Positions 18,914 to 28,203 of a stretch of 64,000 bases of DNA are shown here, in pieces. Under the pieces are notes generated by a model. It saw only the letters and a program-made list of their open reading frames with translations, was not told the origin of the DNA and did no database searches. Positions within the stretch are counted from its first letter, which is position 1, and each line of letters starts with the position of its first letter. Made by a program: the position numbers and the translations under genes. The stretch covers positions 4,712,001 to 4,776,000 of the forward strand of contig NZ_CP034464.1 in NCBI RefSeq assembly GCF_003955735.1, in the 5' to 3' direction. This stretch comes from Undibacterium parvum (GTDB lineage Bacteria; Pseudomonadota; Gammaproteobacteria; Burkholderiales; Burkholderiaceae_D).

Positions 18914-20710
<1,797 letters not shown>

Positions 20711-20720
20711 GGAGAGCAAT

Positions 20721-21068
20721 ATGGAAAATAAATTCACACGTGTTGCTCTCGCTTGCGTCGCTGCGGCTGGGATTGCCGCCCTGTCTTTCACTGCAACTGC
20801 ATCCTACGCTGCAGGTAATGGTGCAGAATTGGCGACAAAAAATGGCTGCATGGCATGCCATAGCTTAGACAAAAAGGTGCTTGGACCCGCATTTAAAGAT
20901 GTATCTAAAAAATACAAGGGAAATGCAGATGCAGTCGCGGCTTTGTCTAAAAAAATTAAAGATGGCAGCACCGGTGTTTGGGGTCCTATCCCTATGCCGC
21001 CTAACGGCCCTAAAGTCAGCGATGCTGACATCAAGGTCTTAGCGGAGTGGGTATTGGCAACTAACTAG
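20721..21068 (+). CDS. nirM: Cytochrome c551, electron donor to NirS
   Basis: Small periplasmic monoheme cytochrome of 115 residues: signal peptide to about residue 31 (SYAA), heme motif CMACH (C43, C46, H47), and axial Met92 in GPIPMPPN, the c551/c8 pattern. Starts 10 bp after nirS with AAGGAGAG as its ribosome site, and ends at a strong terminator, so nirS-nirM form one transcript. By position and type it delivers electrons to NirS. Confidence 0.92.
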   Translation: MENKFTRVALACVAAAGIAALSFTATASYAAGNGAELATKNGCMACHSLDKKVLGPAFKDVSKKYKGNADAVAALSKKIKDGSTGVWGPIPMPPNGPKVSDADIKVLAEWVLATN

Positions 21069-21090
21069 TCGCCCAAACACGGACTAACCG

Positions 21091-21125
21091 AGGCGCGCAG
21101 GTCTTCTGACTTGCGCGCCTTTTTC
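21091..21125 (+). terminator. Rho-independent terminator of nirSM
   Basis: Stem AGGCGCGCAGGTC pairing with GACTTGCGCGCCT around TTCT, then TTTTT. Just before the next gene, so that gene likely depends on read-through or its own promoter. Confidence 0.9.
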
Positions 21126-21142
21126 CATAGATGAGGGCCATC

Positions 21143-22396
21143 ATGTCGTTCTTAAACAAGCTGCTCACTGCTGCTAAGGTACGCCGTTCACTGCGTTTAC
21201 TCCTGGGTATTTTACTGTTCGCATCAAGCTTGCCACTGCTTGCCAGCGCCAAGCTTCACACAGCACCCATACTGATAGTCGACACAGAACAGCAACTAAT
21301 CATGCTCGACCCGCAAGCGCAGAGCATCTTAAAAACTTTTCAGTTCGACTTCCCTCTGCATCAAAAAATTTTGCACAGTAAGGATGGTCAGTTTGCCTAT
21401 CTATCCTCACCTGAGGGTTGGCTAATCCAGCTAGATTTGCAGGCGCATGAGATACGCCAACAAAGGCGAGTAGCGCAGCAAACGACAGGGATAGCATTGT
21501 CTGTGGATGACCGCTATCTGATGGTGGCCAATAGTAGTCCATGCAGCTTAATTGCCCTGCATGCCGGGGATTTTTCCCTGATACGTACACTTGATGTGAA
21601 GGACAAAAACGGCAAGGCTTCAGCGGTGGCAGCAATTTATTCAGCCACCGCGCGAAAAAGTTTTATCGCGGTGATGCGCGATATCCCGGAACTATGGGAA
21701 ATGAGTTACGACCCGCAGGCTGAGCCCATCTATGAAGGTTTTGTGCATGATTACAAGATGGGTGAAGGAATTGCATTACGCGGCCCCTTTCCGCCAAGAC
21801 GTACTTTGCTTGAGCAGCCATTAAGTCATTTCATATTTGACGCAGATGCAACGCACGCGATAGGCGCAGGCGAAAATGGCGTGCTACAGGTGATTAACTT
21901 AAACATCCGTCGAAAAATTCGTGAGCTTCATCTCAGCTCAGACAGCGTACCTGATGCGGGACTGATACTGCAGCGCGATAACAACAGCGTATTGCTACTG
22001 CCTTCCGCGACACAAGAAATACTCTATACGATAAATCTAAAAACCTGGCTAGAGCAGCCAACAATCGCTACGCAGATCGCGGGATTTAGTGTGGAACAAG
22101 ATCCCGCGTCACAGGATATTTGGCTGTACCGCGCCACAGAAAATAGCACGACGATGCCCACCGCTAAGCCGCGCAATTGCCGGCAACTGCTAGGCGCTAG
22201 CGCCTTATCCATAAGCATACACATAGGCATAGGCACGCCACCAGAACAAACTTTGATGCAGCATTGCCACGCAACGACGTGGAGTAACGATGGCAAGCTA
22301 ATGCTATATGCCGACACGGCAGCAAGACCAGCGGCTATCCGGGTTTACCACACAGCATCCAGGCGTCTACTGCGCAGTTTGCCCTTAGCTCCGTGA
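21143..22396 (+). CDS. Cytochrome d1-domain protein (NirN-like, no c-heme domain, short C-terminus)
   Basis: 417 residues from the ATG that has GAGGG ahead. An N-terminal hydrophobic signal (about 20-40, ending LLASA) sends it to the periplasm; then an eight-bladed propeller as in NirS/NirN/NirF. The stretch RDIPELWEMSYDPQAEPIYE and VHDYKMGEG is the spelling I associate with NirN. NirN oxidises dihydro-heme d1 in the last step of heme d1 synthesis. Here no CxxCH exists, and the protein ends at RSLPLAP, lacking the conserved tail (GKFN-type) seen at the end of NirS. So either a diverged heme d1 chaperone or a decaying copy. The nirSM terminator precedes it. Confidence 0.7.
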   Translation: MSFLNKLLTAAKVRRSLRLLLGILLFASSLPLLASAKLHTAPILIVDTEQQLIMLDPQAQSILKTFQFDFPLHQKILHSKDGQFAYLSSPEGWLIQLDLQAHEIRQQRRVAQQTTGIALSVDDRYLMVANSSPCSLIALHAGDFSLIRTLDVKDKNGKASAVAAIYSATARKSFIAVMRDIPELWEMSYDPQAEPIYEGFVHDYKMGEGIALRGPFPPRRTLLEQPLSHFIFDADATHAIGAGENGVLQVINLNIRRKIRELHLSSDSVPDAGLILQRDNNSVLLLPSATQEILYTINLKTWLEQPTIATQIAGFSVEQDPASQDIWLYRATENSTTMPTAKPRNCRQLLGASALSISIHIGIGTPPEQTLMQHCHATTWSNDGKLMLYADTAARPAAIRVYHTASRRLLRSLPLAP

Positions 22397-22508
22397 CATC
22401 CATGAAACCCCTAGAGCAGACCAAAAACTTGCGGCCGTCGATCTCCACCCCAGCGTCAATACGCTAAAAATCAAGCATGCTCGCCGTTTTGAACTAGACC
22501 TACCCGGA

Positions 22509-22573
22509 CACGCAATACCGGTGCGGGCTGCAGCCTAGGCAGGCTGGACAGCCGCATGGAATATGCGCAGTGG
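22509..22573. repeat. Dispersed palindromic repeat, family B (left arm degraded)
   Basis: Right arm CCGCATGGAATATGCGC is perfect at 22552-22568 or nearby; the left arm has become CGCAATACCGGTGCGGG. The middle AGCCTAGGCAGGCTGG matches the middle of the other copies. Confidence 0.6.
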
Positions 22574-22614
22574 CCTAGTGCTTTTATATTCTCAATCTCT
22601 AAGAGCGTATGGCC

Positions 22615-23775
22615 TCAACCCGCTTGTCCATCGACCCTGGGCTTGAGATAAATAGGTAAAATGATGGCCACCCAGCACGCCACCAGTACCAACCACACGA
22701 TCGCCGACGCAGTGATCAGCATAGGCGATACCAGGATGCTGGCCAGCACACGCAGCATTGCCGCCAGATGTAGACACAGGTAAATAGCCCAGATGCCATT
22801 CCCAGCCAACAGCGGCCGACCGCTATGCCCGTAACTGACTCTAGTCACAAACGCCACCAACATGGTCGCCATAAACCCTAGTCCAAGCGCATGCATAGAA
22901 GCAGAGCCTAGCCGATAGCCGAAGGCAGTGGCTGCATGCAAGGCAAAAAAAACCGCTAACCATGCAAAGGACATATGCAACATGGCGAGTAAGCGGTTCT
23001 GAAAACTGGACTGCAAACCCCAGCGCCACGACGTGTAGAGAAAACTCAAGGCCATCGCGCTAGCAGCGCAGGCTTCCAACAAATGCCATGAAAACACACC
23101 GGCCACAGCTACCGTCGTACAAGCACTGAGCCAAAACCATAACAGCCAAAATGGACGCCAAACCAGATAGGGCTTAAGCACCCCACCGGTAAAAAAAGGT
23201 AACATCCTATGGCACACAGTTAAAAATATAGGCAGTAAAAAACAGAAGAAAGTCAGTTGTCGCGCCACCATCCAGGCCTCGCTCCAACCTAAAGTCCAGG
23301 CCAGCGCCGCGCTCAAGGCGAGTGCCCCGCCTATCATCGCTCCCAACAACACTGTGGGATGCTGTTTTTCGGTGATTGTGCTTTCACCGAGTAGCGCCGC
23401 CCAACGCCAAGTCGCACTCAGCCATGCGCACAACATCATGCCGAAACCTATGCTCTCCATGATGGGCGCCAATGACGCTCCCGTTATGACCAGCACGATG
23501 CCAGAAAAATACGCGATGCCAGTGATCAAAAAATAGCGATCTGAGGCATTCACGGCTAACCAGCGCGGTCCTGCGGTAAAAGTAAAACCAAGTATAAATA
23601 AAGGGAATATCCCCAAAGGCATCACGATCGCGTGCAAAGGTATAGAGTTTGCAGCTTGCATCAGGCTGGCATTAGAGACCGTTAGACTAAAGCTCCACCA
23701 AGCAAATAAAAAGAGTACGGCAAGGGCACCAAGAAAAAAATACAAGCGGTGTGGCGCTAAGGCGAGGCGTTTCAT
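22615..23775 (-). CDS. nnrS: NnrS family membrane protein
   Basis: Heme- and copper-containing inner-membrane protein of 386 residues with about 12 hydrophobic segments. The signature MHALGLGFMATMLVAFVTRV then SYGHSGRP is the NnrS hallmark, and an early LHAIVMPLGIFPLFILGF segment carries the other conserved His. NnrS is linked to nitric oxide metabolism and relieves NO/iron stress during denitrification; exact chemistry is not settled. Its ATG overlaps the stop of the DGC gene by 4 bp (ATGA), so the two are translationally coupled at the end of the dnr-ubiUV-ubiT-DGC-nnrS run. Confidence 0.92.
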   Translation of the reverse strand: MKRLALAPHRLYFFLGALAVLFLFAWWSFSLTVSNASLMQAANSIPLHAIVMPLGIFPLFILGFTFTAGPRWLAVNASDRYFLITGIAYFSGIVLVITGASLAPIMESIGFGMMLCAWLSATWRWAALLGESTITEKQHPTVLLGAMIGGALALSAALAWTLGWSEAWMVARQLTFFCFLLPIFLTVCHRMLPFFTGGVLKPYLVWRPFWLLWFWLSACTTVAVAGVFSWHLLEACAASAMALSFLYTSWRWGLQSSFQNRLLAMLHMSFAWLAVFFALHAATAFGYRLGSASMHALGLGFMATMLVAFVTRVSYGHSGRPLLAGNGIWAIYLCLHLAAMLRVLASILVSPMLITASAIVWLVLVACWVAIILPIYLKPRVDGQAG

Positions 23776-24176
23776 GTTGGTGTCTTTCTATGTGGTTGGC
23801 CGCTAGCGCTTAGCATCTCATCAAGCGCTAGCTCAACGAGTTGCCATATTTTTGTTTTTTCATCGTCACTGGGGTCGCTATGCAAACGCTTCTTTGCGCC
23901 TTCGCGGTTGAGCACTAGATGACGGTCGGCGCGCACGCCTACTTTTTCCAAGCAGGCCGCAACGCAGGCCAGAGCACAGCCGTCTAAGGCCAGTATCGCG
24001 CGCCCAGACTGCGCCAGCTTTACCAGCGATGGTACGCCGCCACCGACCCCGCTAATACAGGACATTTCGGCTTTTGCATCTCTATCTAGGCGCACGGCAC
24101 AGACATTGGCCAATTGCGCCACGCTAGAGCAGCCGGAGCAGCTATATACCAGGGGTAAAGTCGGATCTATCTTCAT
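23772..24176 (-). CDS. DGC-domain putative zinc-binding protein
   Basis: 134 residues, cytosolic, with the Cys pattern of the DGC family: CSGC (C13, C16), C26, EMSC (C40), and DGCALACVAACL (C67, C71, C75). The family is annotated as zinc-binding from its Cys content; function is not established. It overlaps nnrS by 4 bp and starts 14 bp after ubiT ends, so it is firmly within an anaerobic-respiration transcription unit. A metal-delivery or thiol/NO-sensing job for NnrS or UbiUV would fit but is inference. Confidence 0.82.
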   Translation of the reverse strand: MKIDPTLPLVYSCSGCSSVAQLANVCAVRLDRDAKAEMSCISGVGGGVPSLVKLAQSGRAILALDGCALACVAACLEKVGVRADRHLVLNREGAKKRLHSDPSDDEKTKIWQLVELALDEMLSASGQPHRKTPT

Positions 24177-24190
24177 TTATGGCCAGAGTT

Positions 24191-24640
24191 TTAATTGGCT
24201 AACTTACTGGCTAAATTATTTAGCCACGCGGGACGTTCACTGGCATCAAGCCAATATTTGACCGCGACACCTAGTTCAGTATCCCCTTCAATCTTGAGCT
24301 TACGGCGGAAAAACAGCGTATCAGCGTCTTCCATACCGGAAGCCAATTGAAAAAAATCTACCGCCAGCGCAGATAAGCGCACATCGGCAATAGACTGAGA
24401 ACTTTGCGATGCCATCTGCGGCTTAAATTTGCCCTGATCGCAAACGAAACGCAGTTGTAAGCCCAGGTCTTCTATCGTAATCAGGAAGCTCTTGCCATAC
24501 AGCGCCTCAGGAGCAATCAGCCATTCGCGCTGACGCGCCAACTCCAACATTGCCAACAAGGGCAGACTGGCGATAGGAGAAGGTAAATGTTTGCCGATTT
24601 GGCTAAACACTAAGGGAAAACGAAAATCTGAAAATTGCAT
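24191..24640 (-). CDS. ubiT: UbiT, SCP2-type accessory factor for O2-independent ubiquinone synthesis
   Basis: 149 residues with an SCP2 lipid-binding domain. Signature: MEDADTLFFRRKLKIEGDTE followed by VKYWLDA, as in UbiT/YhbT. UbiT is thought to bind prenylated ubiquinone precursors so that UbiU-UbiV can hydroxylate them without oxygen. It lies 85 bp after ubiV and 14 bp before the DGC gene on the same strand. A short 10-bp-period repeat tract lies between ubiV and ubiT. Confidence 0.9.
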   Translation of the reverse strand: MQFSDFRFPLVFSQIGKHLPSPIASLPLLAMLELARQREWLIAPEALYGKSFLITIEDLGLQLRFVCDQGKFKPQMASQSSQSIADVRLSALAVDFFQLASGMEDADTLFFRRKLKIEGDTELGVAVKYWLDASERPAWLNNLASKLAN

Positions 24641-24655
24641 AATTAATTATCCTAA

Positions 24656-24711
24656 ACTGGCCTCGACTGGTCTCAACCGGTCTCAATTCGCCTCAACTAG
24701 CCTATGCTAGC
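24656..24711. repeat. Degenerate 10-bp tandem repeat
   Basis: About five units with period 10 built on GGTCTCAACC (for example CTCGACTGGT, CTCAACCGGT, CTCAATTCGC, CTCAACTAGC) fill the ubiV-ubiT gap. Confidence 0.6.
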
Positions 24712-24725
24712 AATATTTATCGGCA

Positions 24726-25634
24726 TCACGCTGCTTGCCACTGCATGCCAGGCGCGCCGAACCAATAGCCGTTGCTACGCTCCGCAGCCGCAGGTAATGC
24801 GCTATCGGGTACTTTTGCCACTGTCTGAGTAGAGCGTGCCGTATCAAAAGCCGCCACCACTTGCTGCATATTCTGAGACTGAGGCTGTAAGCGCAATACT
24901 TGCACCCCCATGTTCAGAAGTTCCGGCAATTGTTCACCCAAATCGACGCAACTGGCGCTTTGCGTTTGTATGCCATTCAGATTAAGAAATATTTTTCCAT
25001 CTCGGGTCGCCAGCGGCAAACCGTCAGGATGGGCGTCGCAGCGAAATTCACAACTGTCTTTACGCAAACGATGATGGCGCGCAGTAAAACACCGCGCAGA
25101 AAAGGCGAGCGCCATGCGCCCCCAAACTTGCACCTCGGTTTCCACACTCGCCGCTTTCTCTTGCTGGATTGCAGCCAGATCTATGCCTGGCATCTCTAGC
25201 GGAGGCGAGAAACGGCTTACCCCCAATCCGGCCAACCATGCCAGCGTGTCGCTATGATAGACATTTAAATGTGGCCCGGCGATGAAGCTCTGCTTGAGTT
25301 GATTCAGCACCCTGACCGCACTAAAATCATTCGCCTCGACCGCTATCCCCTCTTCTGCAGCGCGTTCTGCCAGTCGGTGCATGGCGCGTCGATCCGGCTC
25401 ATTCTCGATCAGAGTCTGGGTAGACATGACGACGCTCTTACCACTTTGTCGAATTTCTTTGGCGAGCGCGAACCAGTCTTCAAACTTGAGTAAATGACGA
25501 CGCGAACAGACCACCTCTCCGAGGTACACAATATCGATAGGCCAATCCATAGCATCGGCATAAAAAGCGAGGGTACTCTCCTTTGACCAAAAATAAGAGA
25601 GCGGAGCAAGTGAGATTTTTTGCGGATTTATCAT
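24726..25634 (-). CDS. ubiV: UbiV, [4Fe-4S] subunit of the O2-independent ubiquinone hydroxylase
   Basis: 302 residues of the U32 peptidase-like family. The Fe-S ligands are in place: C43 (GEVVCSRRH) and C182, C195, C199 (ARCFTARHHRLRKDSCEFRC). With UbiU it adds ring hydroxyls to ubiquinone precursors without oxygen. The start at 25634 is chosen because GGAA stands 6 nt ahead and it leaves 1 bp to the ubiU stop; the frame is open 7 codons further upstream, inside ubiU. Translational coupling with ubiU is evident. Confidence 0.95.
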   Translation of the reverse strand: MINPQKISLAPLSYFWSKESTLAFYADAMDWPIDIVYLGEVVCSRRHLLKFEDWFALAKEIRQSGKSVVMSTQTLIENEPDRRAMHRLAERAAEEGIAVEANDFSAVRVLNQLKQSFIAGPHLNVYHSDTLAWLAGLGVSRFSPPLEMPGIDLAAIQQEKAASVETEVQVWGRMALAFSARCFTARHHRLRKDSCEFRCDAHPDGLPLATRDGKIFLNLNGIQTQSASCVDLGEQLPELLNMGVQVLRLQPQSQNMQQVVAAFDTARSTQTVAKVPDSALPAAAERSNGYWFGAPGMQWQAA

Positions 25635-25635
25635 A

Positions 25636-26640
25636 TTATTTCCAAGGACGTTCAAACGCCCCTTGTGTCACTTGCGAGCCTTCAGCATGTTTGGCCAGGG
25701 TGCTCTGCCATTCCGGCTTAGTCGAATATCTTTCCGGATCTTTGATGGCGGCATCCAATGCCGCTCTTAAAGTACCGACCACTTGCGTCACATAAGTTGG
25801 ACTGCGCTGGCGACCTTCTATCTTGATGGCTGCCACTCCCATACTCACCAGTTTTGGCAATAAACCTATCGCGTTCAGACTAGTTGGCTCTTCCAATGCG
25901 TAATCCAACTCTCCCTCGACTTCAAAGCGTCCCTTGCACAGGGTTGGATAAGCCGCCGACTCACCCGGTGCGTAGCTATCGATCAAAGTGCCACTCAATC
26001 GAGCATGTAGAGTTTGTTCTTTTTCTTCCCAGCTAATCGCATGCGCCGGTGAACAAACACCCTTATTATTCGGAGAGTCGCCAGTCACATAGCTCGATAG
26101 CAGGCAGCGCCCTTCAGCCATGACACACAGGCTACCGAAGCCAAAGACTTCAATCTCGACTGAGGTGTTTTTGATGATTTTTTCTATCTCAGCCAAAGTC
26201 AACACGCGCGGCAAGACCGCACGTCGAATACCAAACTGCTCACGCATTAACTCTATCGCGTCTATCGTGCTGGCCGAGCTTTGTACAGATAAATGGAGGC
26301 GTAAATCGGGATGGCGGTTACGTGCATAGGCCATCAAACCGGGGTCCGCCAGTATTACCGCATCGGCGCCCATAGTAACGGCAGTATCAATCGCCGAGCG
26401 CCATTCCTGTACCGCACGCGCCTGCGGATAAGTATTGATAGCAAATAAGACTTCACGACCCTTGGCATGAGCATAGTCCACGCCAAGCCGGATATCGTTT
26501 TCGCCAAAATTGAGGCCACCAAAATTGCGTGCGTTGGTGGCATTGCGCAAGCCGAGATAGACGGCATTAGCTCCTTTATCTATAGCCGCTTTAAGAGCGA
26601 CCAGACTACCGGCAGGAGCGACCAAAGCTATGGTTTTCAT
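25636..26640 (-). CDS. ubiU: UbiU, [4Fe-4S] subunit of the O2-independent ubiquinone hydroxylase
   Basis: 334 residues, U32 family. Cluster Cys C172, C179, C196 and C235 fit the spacing known from E. coli UbiU (C169, C176, C193, C232) almost exactly. MKTIALVAPAGSLVALKAAI is the standard N-terminus. Works with UbiV and UbiT to make ubiquinone for nitrate respiration. Its start lies 11 bp after the regulator gene's stop, so the regulator, ubiU and ubiV are one transcript led by the FNR/Dnr box at 27415. Confidence 0.96.
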   Translation of the reverse strand: MKTIALVAPAGSLVALKAAIDKGANAVYLGLRNATNARNFGGLNFGENDIRLGVDYAHAKGREVLFAINTYPQARAVQEWRSAIDTAVTMGADAVILADPGLMAYARNRHPDLRLHLSVQSSASTIDAIELMREQFGIRRAVLPRVLTLAEIEKIIKNTSVEIEVFGFGSLCVMAEGRCLLSSYVTGDSPNNKGVCSPAHAISWEEKEQTLHARLSGTLIDSYAPGESAAYPTLCKGRFEVEGELDYALEEPTSLNAIGLLPKLVSMGVAAIKIEGRQRSPTYVTQVVGTLRAALDAAIKDPERYSTKPEWQSTLAKHAEGSQVTQGAFERPWK

Positions 26641-26651
26641 AGACCACGATG

Positions 26652-27398
26652 CTATATAAAGTGCCTCGCTGTTGCATTGTTCTTCATCAAGTTTTCAGGT
26701 GTCTGACGGAAATTGAGCGCCTCACTGTGCTGATACACCTTTAATGATTCAGGACAGGTGATACGAATATGTGAACCACTTACTTGTATCAAATCATCGT
26801 CGACCAACTGATGCAGCACCCGGGATAAAGTTTCAGGTGATAAATTAAGCAGCGATGCCACTAAATTTTTCTTAAGTTCGAGTCGTATATTCGCCGTGCC
26901 CTGTATGCCTGAGACCTGCAACAAGTAATCGATCACGCGCTGTTTGGCGTTTTGCAGGGAATGACGTTCAACGTCACGCATGAAGCCCAGCAGGCGGCTA
27001 GACAGGCCCGCCATCATTTGCTTGGCAATCAATGGAGATTGTTCTAGCAGGCGAAACAGAGCATTTTTTGGCAAACGCAACAATAGCGTTGGCTCCAAAG
27101 CTTCAGCATAGAAAGGATAAGGTTCATCCAAAAACAACATTGCTTCACCGAAGCTCTGGCCTGGCCGGATGAGTTCCAGAACTTTGTCGTTGCCATGTGA
27201 GGAAGGGATGCCCAGTTTCATGAGGCCATACACCACGATATAGGAACCGTCGGCCAGATCGCCCTTCTGAAACAGGGTCAAGCCCTTATCGAGCTCCAAC
27301 TTGACCACTTCTTTTTGCAAAGCGTCGAGTTCAAATGGAGAAATATGCCGAAACAATGCCTGATTACTCAGCAAACCTTGCAAATTAATCTTATTCAT
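26652..27398 (-). CDS. Crp/Fnr-family regulator, Dnr/NnrR-like
   Basis: 248 residues: N-terminal cyclic-nucleotide-type beta-roll sensor (about 20-130, PGQSFGEAMLFLDEPYP), dimer helix, C-terminal winged helix with LSPETLSRVLHQL as recognition helix. The E-x-x-S-R spelling is that of FNR-type readers of TTGAT-N4-ATCAA. The N-terminal Cys cluster of oxygen-sensing FNR is absent, so it fits the Dnr/NnrR branch (NO-responsive through heme), although it is not decidable from sequence. A box of its own type lies 17 bp ahead of the start. Leads the ubiUV operon. Confidence 0.88.
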   Translation of the reverse strand: MNKINLQGLLSNQALFRHISPFELDALQKEVVKLELDKGLTLFQKGDLADGSYIVVYGLMKLGIPSSHGNDKVLELIRPGQSFGEAMLFLDEPYPFYAEALEPTLLLRLPKNALFRLLEQSPLIAKQMMAGLSSRLLGFMRDVERHSLQNAKQRVIDYLLQVSGIQGTANIRLELKKNLVASLLNLSPETLSRVLHQLVDDDLIQVSGSHIRITCPESLKVYQHSEALNFRQTPENLMKNNATARHFI

Positions 27399-27414
27399 AA
27401 CTCACCTCTTTAAA

Positions 27415-27428
27415 TTGATTAGGGTCAA
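27415..27428 (-). promoter_or_regulatory. FNR/Dnr-type box before the dnr-like gene and ubiUV
   Basis: TTGATTAGGGTCAA, 9 of 10 matches to TTGAT-N4-ATCAA. It starts 17 bp before the regulator ATG, close enough for autorepression or activation from a promoter overlapping narL's 3' region. Confidence 0.7.
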
Positions 27429-27520
27429 GTTTAGGGGAGCTAAATGGCTACGACTATCCGCCGATAGAACTAGATGGCTACTGCAAAGGGAGCAGAATCC
27501 CTTACAAATTTTAGGGTATT

Positions 27521-28165
27521 TTATTTATCCAGACCGCGCTCGACCGCATAAACGGCGATTTGCACACGACTACTGAGATTGAGTTTTTTCAGAATATTTT
27601 GCACATGAATTTTGACCGTGCTCTCGGCCACGCTGAGATTGCGGGCGATCTCCTTATTACTCTCGCCGCGTGCCACACAGACCATGGTTTCACGCTCTCT
27701 AGGCGTTAGTTTTTCTTTCTCAGCAACGACGGGGGCATTCATGCCGGAGCGAAATTGCATCACCAACTTGGCCGTCATCGCATCGGCGATCACCGCTTCG
27801 CCCGCTGCGGCACGCTTGATAGACTGGGTCAGGTAATCTGCTTCGATATTTTTTAGCAGGTAGCCGCGCGCACCATTCTTTAGCGCGGTACTCAAGTCTT
27901 CAGCCTCTTCCGAAACGGTCAACATCAAGACTGCGACCTCGGGCATATCTTCAACGATCAATTGCATCGCTTCCAAGCCGGATAAACCTGCCATATTTAA
28001 ATCCATTAAGACCACATCCGGTCGTAATTGTTTGGCGCGTTTGACTCCCTCCAAGCCATCGGAGGCTTCGCCCACGATCTCGAATTCCGGATTGCGTTGC
28101 AATAACAATTTAATCCCACTACGAAATAGAGTGTGATCATCAACCAGCAAAATCTTAATTGTCAT
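27521..28165 (-). CDS. narL: Nitrate/nitrite response regulator NarL
   Basis: 214 residues. Receiver domain with acidic pair at 9-10 and phosphoacceptor Asp55 (VVLMDLNMAG), then a LuxR-type HTH (LTPRERETMVCVARGESNKE, AESTVKIHVQNILKKL). Co-transcribed with narX 38 bp upstream, and has an AAGGAT ribosome site. Regulates nar genes in answer to nitrate. Confidence 0.93.
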   Translation of the reverse strand: MTIKILLVDDHTLFRSGIKLLLQRNPEFEIVGEASDGLEGVKRAKQLRPDVVLMDLNMAGLSGLEAMQLIVEDMPEVAVLMLTVSEEAEDLSTALKNGARGYLLKNIEADYLTQSIKRAAAGEAVIADAMTAKLVMQFRSGMNAPVVAEKEKLTPRERETMVCVARGESNKEIARNLSVAESTVKIHVQNILKKLNLSSRVQIAVYAVERGLDK

Positions 28166-28203
28166 GCCTATCCTTTTTGATTTTTTAATTATATAAAATT
28201 GAG

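Noticed and set aside
22397-22538. Open stretch after the NirN-like gene (frame giving ...LKIKHARRFELDLPGHAI...)
   Set aside because: About 47 codons without a start codon or ribosome site; no match to the missing NirN tail. It overlaps repeat family B. Could be a gene remnant but this is not supportable.
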